DNA of 64,000 nt from Porites lobata. Its lineage: Eukaryota > Cnidaria > Anthozoa > Scleractinia > Poritidae. Every line of letters begins with the position of its first letter. Within the stretch, counting starts at the first letter, position 1. The position numbers and the translations under genes are program-made. The DNA is taken from the NCBI GenBank assembly GCA_942486035.1, contig CALNXK010000033.1:2583501-2647500 (forward strand). Reading direction: 5' to 3'. The notes under the pieces are model-generated. The model made no database searches and was not told the origin of the DNA. It was given only the letters and a program-made list of their open reading frames with translations. Of the stretch, positions 27,401-41,000 are shown in pieces.

Positions 27401-30400
27401 AAAACCGGTGTAGGTCACAAACGCTGTTTCGTTTTTATTTAATTTTTCTTTTGAAAATGGTCACAAATTGTGCTGGTTATGCCAGTAAAAATGTAAACTT
27501 GTGCTGTTTATAATCCCAAATAATTAGAAATATTCAATAGTATCAACGCTTATTTTCTTTCATTGGTAGATATCACATTTAATTTCCTCTGGCACTTTTG
27601 ATTTTTAATGAAACACAACTCCTGACAAATCGAACTGTACATGTAAGACTCGTAACACGAAGTTCAACTGATATTTTATCGAAATCTCATAACTCTTGTC
27701 CATGATGAATAATTAGAGTACAGTTTAGAGATTTCATAGATTGATAGGCACGTACATCTATTTTTGTAGCCTATTACATCGACATGACCTAAGTTTTGGG
27801 CCTTTGGACGAAGTAATTTCGTGTGGCCATTCAACTGAAACATCCTCAGCAGAGCGTGGGCACGTACCATTTATTTTCTGTTTTCTCGCAAAAAGTGGTG
27901 AATTTTTGAGAATTTTTGTTGTGGCCAACGGAGTGATTAACTGAAAAAGGTCAATGGATACCCAGTTTGTATCGATTTGAAGAGGCGTAATTAGGAATTG
28001 ATGGAATGGTTTCCTGTGTCCTCGAGATAATAACATGCTTTATCTTCTAATCTTTCGTTCGGCTTGTTTAAGTTAACTGATCAGCGTGCTTTCGGTATGT
28101 TTTCAAATGTAGTTTTTTCCTTTTTAACAGTGTTTTAACGGCGGATCCAAAATGAAATAAAAAGCCGACAAGTAATTCGTGACCTGTCACTTTGGCTTTT
28201 ATTTTGTTATTAACTCTTTAATGATTTCGTGTGAAGTCGATATCATCGTTTATTTCCCTTATTAGCATGCGATATCGGACTGTATCATGCACGATAGGCT
28301 TGGTTGTGTTCTGAAATAATACAGATATCTTGCTGAGATATGTTACGACTGTGTTCAAACAGATGTTAATTTTAACTGTGTCTCGCCTGCAGTCAATACG
28401 GCACTTATTTACTGCTTTGGTAGACGGTATTTTTGATTACTTATGATAATAAGCCTCCAGGGATGTAACCCTCAGTTATCACATACTTGGCTAAATTCCT
28501 TTGCATTGTTATTTAATTAGCTGTCCACTTTGACGCATTCATCCCTCACAAGGTGTTTCACTGAAGGCACGGTCTTTTCAAGGTTATAGTCCGTCCTGCC
28601 ACTGAAATGTCCTTAATCCTCGTAAAATATCACTTATTGAAAACTGTTCCTGTGCTCTTGATCTGGTTTTGCGCTTTCTGAGAATCCTACGCTTATGAAC
28701 TCGGCTGTATTAAGAAGTGATTTCAGTACAGCAAACGGATTCGTTTTGCACGGCTAGTCTGCAGAATTCAGCAAACTGGTAAGAAATATTTCCTTATTTT
28801 TTTCCTTTTGTCTAAAACGTGTGGTTTATAAATACAGGACCCTGATGTGAATAGTTCGTGGTGCTTAAAACGAGGATTAGAGCCTCGAGTTTGCGGTTAA
28901 TAATTGCTAAGATTAATCACTTTTGAATAATTTGTATGTTGTTAACGCTGTAAATAGTTTTCTAGGTTCGAGTGCTATAATAAACGTTCTGAGTTGTAGT
29001 GAAATTTAGTACACTAAACAGGGAAATGCTTGCGTTACTTTATTTCTCTGATGTGCTGAAATAATTATTCGCATTTTAATTTCGTTAGTGTGACAGTTTT
29101 CTTGTTAATCAAGTAAACGCATGAATTTCAGCTCGGTAGATGTAACCTCAGTGAACTCGAATCATTTAATTGCGAGCTGGTTACTCATGGAAACATTGTA
29201 GTCTTTCTCAGTAATCTGGAGTCCTGCTATGCAATCGGAAGTAGGCCTTCTGGGTTAATCCGTTCACTCCGTCAAAATCAACAATCAAGAAAAATCTCAA
29301 TTTCTGTTCTGTAAAATGTTACAGAAAAAAAGTCATAGATAATCGTTCTTCCAAACTGTATTCTGAGTGGTCGCGCGGTACCGTGTTCTCTGCATTAGTG
29401 AAGAATCGTAAATTCCGTGTCGAGAATCCTGGCTTTCTCATCGTTTTTCTGTCGTTCGAATCAGAGTGACCTGAAGCGTGACGACTTCTCAAACTGAACC
29501 ATGTGTTTGTACATTCTTGAAGTAGTTTTTATTGTGTTGTGCAATTGCGTTTTGTCTTGACTGACTTTATTTACTTTTTGGGGTTAAGTCGTGAATTCTC
29601 TCTTAAAAAGGCACCTAGTTAAAACTTAAGATAAGATTGAAGAATGAAAACAACTAGCCATTTTTGCAGAACAAAACAAACAAACAAACAAACAAATAAA
29701 CTATGTATAAACAAAACTAAACAAAACAAAAAAGCTACCGGTAATTTAAAAAAGAATACAGTGACTGACCAAATGGCTCTTAATTATCCTTAAAATACCG
29801 AAGAGTATTCATCTAGCTTGGATAGCAGTTAATGAGTCTGTGGATGAAATCCTATGGTGTGACCATTTAAATGAAAGCTACCGAGCAGTACTTTCCTGTG
29901 GTACTGTTTATTATGCTATACAAGGTGGTTCTAACTTTTGACTCTGTGGATGAAATCCTATGGTGTGACCATTCAAATAAAAGCTACTGAGCAGTACTTT
30001 CCTGTGGTACTGTTTATTATGCTGTACAAGGTGGTTCTAACTTTTGAGTCTGTGGATGAAATCCTATGGTGTGACCATTCAAATAAAAGCTACCGAGCAG
30101 TACTTTCCTGTGGTACTGTTTATTATGCTGTACAAGGTGGTTCTAACTTTTGAGTCTGTGGATGAAATCCTATGGTGTGACCATTTAAATGAAAGCTACT
30201 GAGCAGTACTTTCCTGTGGTACTGTTTATTATGCTGTACAAGGTGGTTCTAACTTTTGAGTCTGTGGATGAAATCCTATGGTGTGACCATTCAAATGAAA
30301 GCTACTGAGCAGTACTTTCCTGTGGTACTGTTTATTATGCTGTACAAGGTGGTTCTAACTTTTGAGTCTGTGGATGAAATCCTATGGTGTGACCATTCAA

Positions 30401-33400
30401 ATGAAAGCTACTGAGCAGTACTTTCCTGTGGTACAGTGTATTATGCTGTACAAGGTGGTTCTAATTTTTGAGTCTGTGGTTGAAATCCTATGGTGTGACC
30501 ATTCAAATGAAAGCTACTGAGCAGTACTTTCCTGTGGTACTGTTTATTATGCTGTACAAGGTGGCTCTAACTTTTGAGTCTGTGGATGAAATCCTATGCT
30601 GTGACGATTCAAATGAAAGCTACTGAGCAGTACTTTCCTGTGGTACTTTCCTGTTATGCTGTGCTAGTCCATTCTAACTAATCTTACCTGCGTATGAAAT
30701 TCTAGCCATTGCCCAGTAACATTGCTTAATGCTAAATTGTTACTTTGCATGTTGTTAGGTCATACATTTATATAATAAAAATTGAAAGCCCGCTTACTAT
30801 GTTCAGTTTTTAAAAAGAGAATTTTCAGCTGAACAACATTTAAATTACTCCATCCAATGACAATGCGCAGATGATTAAATAAACCAATCAGATCTTGAAT
30901 TGAGTACGTGTATAGTGTGGCCAGTGTTAAGCGCGGGAAAAGCAACGCAACCTTTAACCAATTTTTTTTTCATCTGATTGGTCGAGAAATTGGCGCGAAA
31001 GTATCACAAATCGTATCTGTACAAAATCAAAGAAGTCACATGATTTCTTTCGTACTTTTAAATTTGGAAAGGCTGACCACACTAGAGTTGAATGTTATCA
31101 GTTGTTATTTTGACATTTAACATTTGTGCAGTTTCGTAGGAGAAAATTATTAAAGGAAAGAAACTACCAAAAAATTTTACAAAGATTCTGATGAGTTTCT
31201 TGAATGGAAGCCAACCCAGCGTAACGCGGGATACAAGAAATCAAATCAAAACGAACGAGTGTTTAGAGCATCTTCGGAAATGTTCGGCTTATCTTCGGTA
31301 TCCCGAGAAATCTTCAAAATACTTCGTATCAATTTCAGCACTCTTCAGAAGAGCAACGGATTTCCTCACAAATCCTTGAAATAATGGGAGTTCCTTAGGA
31401 TGTTAATGAATTTACAGTTGAATAACTTTTTAGTAACACCTTTGAAGTGAAGCCACTCTTTCTCTCTTTTACATGGTGCTAATGCCCCCCCGGGGGGGGG
31501 GGTACTTGGGTTAATTTTTGCTGGGTATGTACCGCTGGCCTCTCAGAGCCTCTACCCCATTATAGTCTATTCTGTGGCCAATTATAGACCCCATCTTAGT
31601 CACTTTTGGGCAAATATGTAATTTTCACGATCCCAACTTAGTCACTTTCTATTTTTATGAATTGACCCATTTTTTAGATTGAATAAAGAATACTTTACTT
31701 TTCACCTGCAGTACAAACATTCTGGTACGTTTGCTAGCCGTAAATATGAAGAACTACCTTACCCCCAAAAATCCGAAAATGTGCGACCCCATCCAGCGGC
31801 AAATCCCCATGTTTTTATCTTATTTCTAATACTCATTTCTTGCTGTTATATTGTATTGTTAGTTAATCACTAGTCTTAATTTTTATAAATTGTAATTATC
31901 ACACGGCATGTCTGAAAACCAGCTTGCTGAGCCATTTACCGTGTTTGAATAAAGTTGATTGATTGATTGATTGATTAGCCTCTTATAAGGAAGTACCCCC
32001 TCTCCCCCCCGGTGGGCTGATGCCAGGATTTCAGTTCTTACTTAGACTTTTGGTGGCGGAAGGCGGAGAGTATGTTTTGTATACTCCCCCCACACAAAGC
32101 TCACGTCAACTGATGGGGTATTCTGTTACACTGTCAACAGACCCCTAATTTCAGTAGAGGGTGATTATGTCGTCAATTCTCATGACATCTGTAATTAATG
32201 ATTCGTTGATGCTGCAAAGAGAAATTTAGTACTGATCATTACACAGTGTTAGGGATAAAGGTGCGAGGTCACGCAATTTTAAGCAGTTTGTTTTTACCAC
32301 AGTCCTGGATGGAATTCCTCAAAAAAAGGTAGGACACCTTGTGACGACTACACAATTTTATGTAAGACTTCATTCGCTTTGTTTCTTGAACCTAATCACA
32401 CATAACTTCACCACAAGCTTATGCTACATTATGTATGCGTCATAAGGTGTCCGACCTCAACCAACTTGTCGCAATGTTAAGGCTACAGTTAAGAATTTTG
32501 GAAAAGAGCAAAACGAAAATTGGAGAAAAGGAAAACGGGTTCCTTTCGGGGAAACCTGTATACGTTCGCCTGAATTTCTCCAAGATTGCGTCAATGATAT
32601 TGCTAGGAAAGGATGTTTGCTTTGCTTTTTAACTGAGTTTCTGGAAGCTGTCTATTAGCGAAAATAGAAAACACAGAGACAACGAGTAATCGAATGGTTA
32701 ACACAACCGCAACCACATGAAAATATTTATAGTATTTTGTCTTCACGATTCGGCAAACAACAAGAAGTGATTGTAATCAGTAAATACGCGTGCATGATCT
32801 GAAATCAAATCTCTTTCTGGTGTGAAGTATTTTTCGGACTCTGCGTGGTCTGTTAGCTTCTGTTGTTACGAACTCCAGCTTTTATTTAGCATTTTCGAAA
32901 TTCTCCTATTTAGTGTTATTATTCTAGATATTTTCTCTTGAAGTTTATAATTCTCGTTGGGCTTAACGGGAAATTTTCTTTAAATATAACTACAGACCAC
33001 GTTCCGTTTGAAAAATGGTTTAATTAATTCAGTCTTAAACTGTTGTAAGGTCAAACTTGAAAACTCAAGAGTCTTTTTTCTTTAAAATTTCCTGTCATGA
33101 AGACAAGAACCGCAAACAGCGAAAAGGGAATTGCAACCGGTTATTCATAACTATTTGAACTGTAGCAGACCCAAACGTTATAGCCGTATTTCATGAAAAG
33201 TTCTTTATTTCGAGTGTGAAGGATTTGCGATTTGTTGTGGAGCTCTTAAAACCCTTATCAGTAAATCTTTGTGTTTTTATCGGCATATCTTAGATTATGC
33301 TACGCCTTTTATTGAGTTTTTGAGAAGAATCAGTCGGACGCAAGGGGATCCGCAACAATTCTACCTGTCAAAAAGAGATTGTTGATGCTAGATATTCTAT

Positions 33401-36400
33401 TAAAATTGTCATGTATAACTTGCGATTTAACCAATTGTTTTTCTGTTTCGATAACGTTTCACCCCCAAAACATTCCCCTTTCCGCCTCCACACTTTTTTC
33501 AAGTATTAATCTCGCGTGACCTTTTTTTGAAAGGAGGGATAATTATGACCGTCTTCCTGTATTTTCTTTATTGAAAAATCAGGCGTTGAATTTCAAAGTT
33601 GACATGAATCGTTCGTGTAAAGACGCTCAGTGCTGATGCTCGTGCGACGATCGGAGTTTTTGCCAAAGCAAGGATTATCCCCCTCGCTTGTTGCCAGTCG
33701 AATGTTTTAGTGGCTCTCAACAAAGCTTCTGTTGTTCATAAAAGTGCTTACAAAGATTTCTTGGAGAAAAAAGCCAAAGCAAACGTGTTTACACTGGAGC
33801 TTGGAAAGAGGACTCGATCTTTCAGCGTACAACTCTTCGCCACAGGTTCCGTACATGTTTGTTTTTGTAATCAATACTAAATTCTTTGCTGTGCAAAAAA
33901 TCACCGACCAAAAGGCGAAATAAGATCCAACAGAACTGTTCCAAATGTTCGGAATACTTACAACATTACTCATTGATTCCTTTTCTTTTAATTCCGATGT
34001 TGGTTCGCCGGGTTTATATCTGTCAAACTGAGCTATTTCACTCGTTTGTTGATTAGTAACTACTCTGGTGGTCGTATAGTAACAATATTAGATTATATGC
34101 AAATTTTGTCAGTGTTATGTTTAACTCTGTCTCTTAATAGTTGCCGATGTAAAAATTTGACAAAAAAATTCCAAATTTGTTCGTCAGAATCCTTAGATTT
34201 ACATAGCAATATGGAAAAGGTATACATTTGAATGGTAACGCCAGAGCATTGCGTCCACAGATTCAGAAGTTACAATGACATACCGTTTCATCATTACTCG
34301 GTCCTCCTGTAATTTAAAGGCCGGTTATTGCCAGAAGGAAGTTTGGCGTGGGAAAATACACCAATCAGTGACCTGTCCCAATTTGGTAGCGCAAAAATTT
34401 TCGCTCAGCGGTCTAGGGATAGAGTTCATTATAGCGTGCTTTCATTGTATGTAGGTCCTACACTCTAGTCTGTTACTCAAGTCTTTAATTTCGTTATAAC
34501 CATTCTGACAAAACTAGTTGCGTGATCCTTACAGTACATTTCAAAGGCTCTTATGGAGAAATGTTACCTTTTTCTAACTTTTTAAACAATCGATGAAATT
34601 CTTTGGTGCGATCAAAAACATAACAGCGGATAATTTTCCACGATACTTTCCATTATATTTTTTTCTTTTCCAATTTTTTCCACTTTATCAGTGATAAAAA
34701 AAGCTTTCAGCGATCGCGGGATTTGTAATCGGAAGGGCACGTCGCGCGCTCGGAAATCCCGGCTCGTGTGGCCTTTTAACTTTTTATGGAAACATGTTGT
34801 TTTATTTCGCGCTTTTGTAAGTGATCCCTGCTGTAAGTCTGCCGTCTCCTCCATGGCGAATTAGAAATTCTTCGGATCGTTTCAAAGATCAAGTTACTGG
34901 CACAAATACTATCGGGCGGAATTTCTTAGTTTACGCCTTTGAGCTTCAGCGCGCCTGTTCTGTTTGATTTAGTGGTGAGTCTATTACCGGCTGCGTATGG
35001 CTATTCTTCCACCGTTACGGTTCAACCGAAATGGAGTGGGTATTTACACCCCTCAGCACTGTAAGTGCGGTATTTTCTTCATTGTTTGCTTTTAGGAAGA
35101 TTTCGTGAATTACGCAGAAGTATTTTATATATTTACCTTGAGTCAAATCGACGGCGATAAGTGCGTCGCAATATCTTGAATAAGATTGCTATCACTTCCG
35201 TTGTATTATAACGTAAACTTTTCTTCTTCGATGTTCCTCGCTAGTGAAATATGTCTATGAACAACTTAAATAATACTTGTGAAAAGTTACCGAAGTCAAT
35301 ATTATCTTCGTGCTATAGAGGTTTGTGGGGGCATCTTGATGCACTCTGTTATTGGATTAATGCTCCTTTGCTGTTTTCGGAATTCTTGCTGTCTAACAGT
35401 TTTGCGTTTTCTTGGCGAAGACAGTGTTTCGGCAAACGTTTGTTAGCAGTTTTGTTTATCGAAAAAAATTGTAGCTATTCGGATACTTCGGCGGAAGGTT
35501 GAGGTTCCCGGCGTTGTGTATTTATTTTCTTAAGCTGCCACGAGTAGAATTTCCATGTGGAAAGGGTTGTAGTTTGAAATATCTCAGCTATGTGTTTGAT
35601 AGTAAATTCTGCAGTTTAACCATTCGTAAGTACGTAAGTAGTTATTCACTCAATCCACTTCATTGTAGATCACAAGTCCGATTACTCAAACGGCAAATTT
35701 GAAGAGAGTTCAGTTACAGGAACAGGACAGAGCCACAGCCTGAAACGTAAGTGAAGATTTGTAAACAATTGAAAAAAACAAAATTAAATTTCATTTTGCA
35801 AAAGCCTTGAAATAAATATTACCTTGCAAAAGTGCTTCTGAAGAGGTTTCATTTGAATGGTCACACCGTAGGATTTCATCCACAGACTCGAAGCTATCTT
35901 GTACAGCATTTTTAACAGTACCTCAGGAAAGTACTGCTCAGTAGCTTTCATTTGAATGGTCACACCATGGGATTTCATCCACAGACTCAAAAGTTGGAAC
36001 CACCTTGTACAGCATAATAAACAGTACCACAGGAAAGTACTGCTCAGTAGCTTTCATTTGAATGGCCACACCATGGGATTTCATCCACAGACTCAAAAGT
36101 TAGAATCACCTTGTACAGCATAATAAACAGTACCACAGGAAAGTACTGCTCAGTAGCTTTCATTTGAATGGCCACACCATGGGATTTCATCCACAGACTC
36201 AAAAGTTAGAATCACCTTGCACAGCCTAATAAACAGTACCACAAGAAAGTATTGCTCATTAGGTTCTAATTTGAATGATCTTATTCGAGAATGTGTAGAT
36301 GGTGCGCTCTAAAAATAGAATGCTCTTCGTCACTGTCTATGCAGCTAGCAACGTTCTTTTGTAATAAATAAAACACAAGAAGTGTTTTATGTGGTATATG

Positions 36401-38016
36401 AAATACCACGTAATACGGCAATTTACAAGATGGTGTTATGAGCACTTTAGGTTTCCGGGAAACTCCCCACCTACCCCTCCCCTAAGCTTACATTTACACT
36501 TACTTCTCACTTAGGGCAGAAAGTTGGCTTTGGGGGGGTGGGTGGGCATTTTCTCAGGAACCTAAATTGATGCTTCTTATAAAATGCTCTCTCTGTTGGT
36601 AACTTATGGAGATTTGAAAATATTACAAGAAGTAATTTTCTCTCTTTTTGTTGGGTAGTTTGTTCTTTTTTGTGTAATGTTGTGAGTTCAAGAATCTTGA
36701 AGAAGATACCGTTGGATTGTGATGTTCGTTTGTTCCGGTGGGTTAGTAGACTCCGGCTGTTTGCAACCAGATTTTTCTTCGCGGATTTTGTTTATCTAGA
36801 AGTCAGGGCTAATTTTTGTTGCAAACATTTGACAAGAATACAGCGATAAACATTTTTATTTCTGAGAACCCTCTCGAGTTTATCAGACCAGTTCCATAAA
36901 AAAGAATCACAATTCAAAGCCCCAACGTACATACGCTAAAGAATTTTCTCACTACCGTAATTCAGGGAATTGTCATTCAAAAGCTGTAGCAGACGGTGTC
37001 TAAACTCGATACTAGACAAAAACCCCTAAAACAACAAAACTATGAATACAAAAATGAGAAGATGCACACGAATTCATTTCAAAAACAGAAATGTTTTTCT
37101 TTTCTCTGTTTCTGTTATTTATTTATTTATTTATTTATTTTTTACGAAATCTTGCTTGTGCATAGCTGCACATATATTAACAATAGCTTCGACATTACAG
37201 CTTGGTTTGTTTACAACATTCTTCAGAGATAAATCAAGTGTCTAACTTTTAATAGGTTTAAACCAGAGGTACCCCAAGCTCGAAATATGAGCATCGGCGA
37301 GCATCGGCATTGTTGCGTAACATGCAAAATATAAGGATTTGTATGGGGAAAAAACCTATCGTTTCGGTAACCTACGAAAATGAAAGGATTTCAATAAAAA
37401 AAAGCTTACCTTACTTAAAATGTGTGTTACGTCTCTCCTGTGTGTTATGGCCGTTTTATGGGTTTTTATGTAAATATAAAGGTTACCTTTATATACATAG
37501 GAGAGGCGTAACACACATTTTAAGTAAGGTAAGCTGTTTTTTATGGAAATCGTTTCATTTTCGTAGGTTACCGAAACGATAGGTTTTTTTCCCATACAAA
37601 TCATATTTCGAGCTTGGGCTACCTGTGTTTAAACTCGAAAATTAGTAACGTATTTCTTTGCTTCGAGTATCTGGATATAATCCCAAATGAAAAATTCCCA
37701 CGAAGTGTTTGTAGTTCATTGGTTCGTTTAAAATTTTAAGTCGTATGTGTTCACAGTTGTGTAGAATGGCATCTACTACACTTTTTGTTTTGACCTGATG
37801 TTGACACTTAAATAAAATGTTTTTTCTTGGTTCACCACTTACAATTACATATAAAATTGATGATCCATTGGTGATTAAAATGTTTGTAATACCTTTACAT
37901 GGCAACCGGGGAGGTATTCTTGGAGTTTTGGGGTCGGGGTGTCCGAGATGTGTTTTGATTTCAGCCATTATACTACAACATCAGAAATTTCTGCAATTTG
38001 ATTGGCTTAGAGCAGT

Positions 38017-38049
<33 letters not shown>

Positions 38050-41000
38050 GAAAATTACAAACCTTTTGTGGGTAGTAGTATAAACAAATAATAGCATGAT
38101 TTGTACGTGATATTTGGCATAAATACCACTTGTGATATTTCAAAATTGTCTCAAATTGTATAACAATTTCGACATATCACTCGTGGTATTTATGCCAAAT
38201 ATCACTACAAATCATGCTATTACCTATACAAATTCAGGTTATTTCCTCTATTGAGTTTCAAACCTGAAGCGCTGTTGATAATAAACATGACCGATTCCAG
38301 GCTCTGGTTCTATAGAACCGTAACCATGGTAACCCTAAGCCATTTCAAATGCCAACCAAAAGTGGTTTGAGACGCCCGTACCTTTACGGCATTAATCATA
38401 CTGTAAGTATAACAATATTCTCAAATCTGTTTGGCTATTATCTATCCTGATTTCAGCACTAATAAGACAGTGTTTCTCATGCCTAAGTAATTGCCATCGC
38501 ACGCGCGCACTTGAATGGCTTTTTTTACTGATAACCCCAAAAAACCCTCGGAATTTCATGTGTTTTGATTTTAAAAAAGCCTAAAATATCACAAATTTTT
38601 GTTATCGTTATGATTAATTATTGGTAACAGAACTTCGTTTCGTCCAATTTGGTCTGTAACCATCCTCGTGATTCAAACAGTTTTTGTTAATCACTCCGTA
38701 TGATTACAGAGCGAACTGGACTCCACTTAGTCCCAACCTTATTATGCACAGTGGTGAGTCCCCCCGGACTTGTTAAAACCTTTCTACCGCAGACAAATAT
38801 GCTCTAATTCTCTTTTTTGCTAGTTTATTACTTTGCTCAAATTTCAAATTATATTGTTCTCCGCTTGTTGTTTTTTCTTCTTTTTTTGCAAAAGGGCAGA
38901 CCATCGTCTCCATCATGATCCGAATGAATGTATTTAGCTCCTTAGCTTCTTTTGTTTTGCAAACGGAAGTTCCTATTCAATTGCGTGAAACTAAAATATG
39001 CTCGAAATACTTCCTCGTACCGGAAGTCAGCCTTTCGCCCTTTGACCTTCCACAGAGTTTATGTAAAATGATGAAATCCAGTGTTGTAATCATTCAAAAA
39101 AATGGTAATAACATTGTATGCTGTCCAAGGAGGTTCTAACTATTGAGTCTAAAAACAAAAATCTTAATTATGACCATTGATAAGGAGATTTCAGTCTTCT
39201 AGCATCTAAGAGCGATGAAGTATACGGGAATTTTTCCGTTCATCTTTTTGTCTTTGCTGAGCAATAAGTACTACTCAGTAGCTGTCATTTTGAATGTGGT
39301 ATATGAATTCTTGCGGTACTGTTTACTGTGCTGTACTAGATACCTAAGATGGTTCTAACTTCTTTGAAGTCTGTGACTATGAAATTCTATGGTGTGACCA
39401 TTCAAATGAAAGCTACTGAGCAGTACTTTCCTGTGGTACTGTTTGTTATGCCGTACAAGTTGGTTCCAACCTGTGAGCCCGTGGAGAAATTCCTGTTTTT
39501 TTCTGGCTTCTTCGTTCTGGGTAGGAGACGGTTTACTGTTGGACACGTGCGCCCACTGTGACACGATTATGGGTGTTTTTAGCATATTTTCAAAACGAAA
39601 ATTAGCGGATTTTTCCTTAATTTTGGAACCCCATGGAAAATGTAGATGAGTTCATGACTCTGTGAGAGAGATGCTTTGGCAACCAACCATTTTTTAAGGT
39701 CAAATGTGTAGGTGTAGTTGTTGTTATCTATAAAAGGCAGCACTTTGAGAAAATATTTGGCACGAAAGCGGAAATTCACTCCCAGATTAACCCGTAACCA
39801 ATTATGGAGATCAGAAAACTCGAGAGAGCAGTTTTGTTCGTTACTAAAAAGCACTTAAAAATAAGGCGATTTCCTGATTGCTCGTTTCCTGATTGTTCGT
39901 TTCCGATATGTAACATAAGGAAAGATATCTCTCTAACATAACCATAAACATATATTTTGAATTACATAAATAATTCCTTGGTAGGAAGGATTGGTAATCC
40001 TTTCCGTGATGGTAAAAATAGTACATGAATGTCATTGATCCTTTAAGAAGATGTCGGAAAGTTGTCGGTCTTGCCGCTCTACCTTGAGAGTCAAATACAC
40101 ATTATTTCCGTTCGTTGCGATTCATTATGCTTTACAGGGTAGTTCTAACTTTTGAGGGACCATTCAAATGAAAGCAACTGAACAGTTCTTTCCCGTGGTA
40201 CTATTTATTATATTGTACAAGGTGGTTCTAACATTTGAGTCTGTGGATCAGTGAAATTCTATGGTGTGACTATTCAAATCAAAGCAACTGAAAGTTCTTT
40301 CCCGTGGTACTGTTTATTGTACTGTACAAGGTGGTTCTAACTGTTGAGTCTGAGGATGAAATCCTTTTGGTGTGACCATTTAAATGAAAGCAACTGAGCA
40401 GTTCTTTCCCGTGTTAACTTTTGAGTCTGGTAGACTGAGAGCAGTCTCTTTTATTTAGAGTCGCACACAGGAAGGAAGGACAACTGCTCGCAATCTTGGT
40501 CTACAGATGTAATTTTTAAATGTGGTCATTCAAATAAAAACTACTGAGCAGTAGTTTCACATGATTCCGTTTGTTTCTTGTCAATTCTTACATAGCTTGT
40601 GATTGTTAAATTTTCCCATTTCTGCTAGCGAAAAGGTCAGTATGGGGAAAATTCACCTCGGTTGATCAAACTTTTGATTCTCATCAATTATTTAATTGAT
40701 TCAGCATTAAGCTGGTACTGTGAATCTTGATAATAATCACTCTCTTTTGAATAGGTCCGCCTGAGTACGTGGCCGGCCCGGTGAATGGGCATCTGTACGC
40801 CCAAGTGGACAAGGCGTTCATAAAGAAAGTCAGATCCTTGAGTCTTGATAGCGGCTCCCCAGTATCGATTGGCGCGGAGAATTCTCACTTTTTTGAAAAC
40901 AAAGCAAACACCTTGACACGGAGACATGCGCACGGTTTTAAAAACGGAGATATTACAACTGCGGATGTCAAGCTGAGTCAGCCTCGTCTACAGTACACTC

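Larger units (their letters stand above)
30661..35834. other. Tensin intron 20, right-centre part
   Basis: No conserved exon is seen. Contents: a G/C-tract bounded composite repeat at 31480-32010 with a LINE-like tail inside, a satellite scrap at about 34215-34275 and a possible alternative first exon at 34997-35060. Short ORFs here have no recognisable domains. Confidence 0.55.
36271..40754. other. Tensin intron 20, right end
   Basis: No exon is recognised up to the acceptor TTGAATAG at 40754. It contains the CCCACCTACCCC MITE at 36447-36572, an ATTT microsatellite at about 37115-37142, a long hairpin at 37262-37625, a second inverted repeat at 38089-38222 and scattered reverse satellite monomers at 39286-39480 and 40130-40420. 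Confidence 0.55.

Noticed and set aside
29938..30153. ORFs inside the satellite arrays, also at 25731-25940 and 35784-35990
   Set aside because: Translated satellite monomers in either orientation; not genes.
37310..37604. Paired plus and minus ORFs with the same peptide (CMGKKPIVSVTYENE)
   Set aside because: The two arms of the long inverted repeat read from each strand.
40688..40933. Minus-strand ORF over the start of tensin exon 21
   Set aside because: Antisense shadow of a conserved tensin exon.
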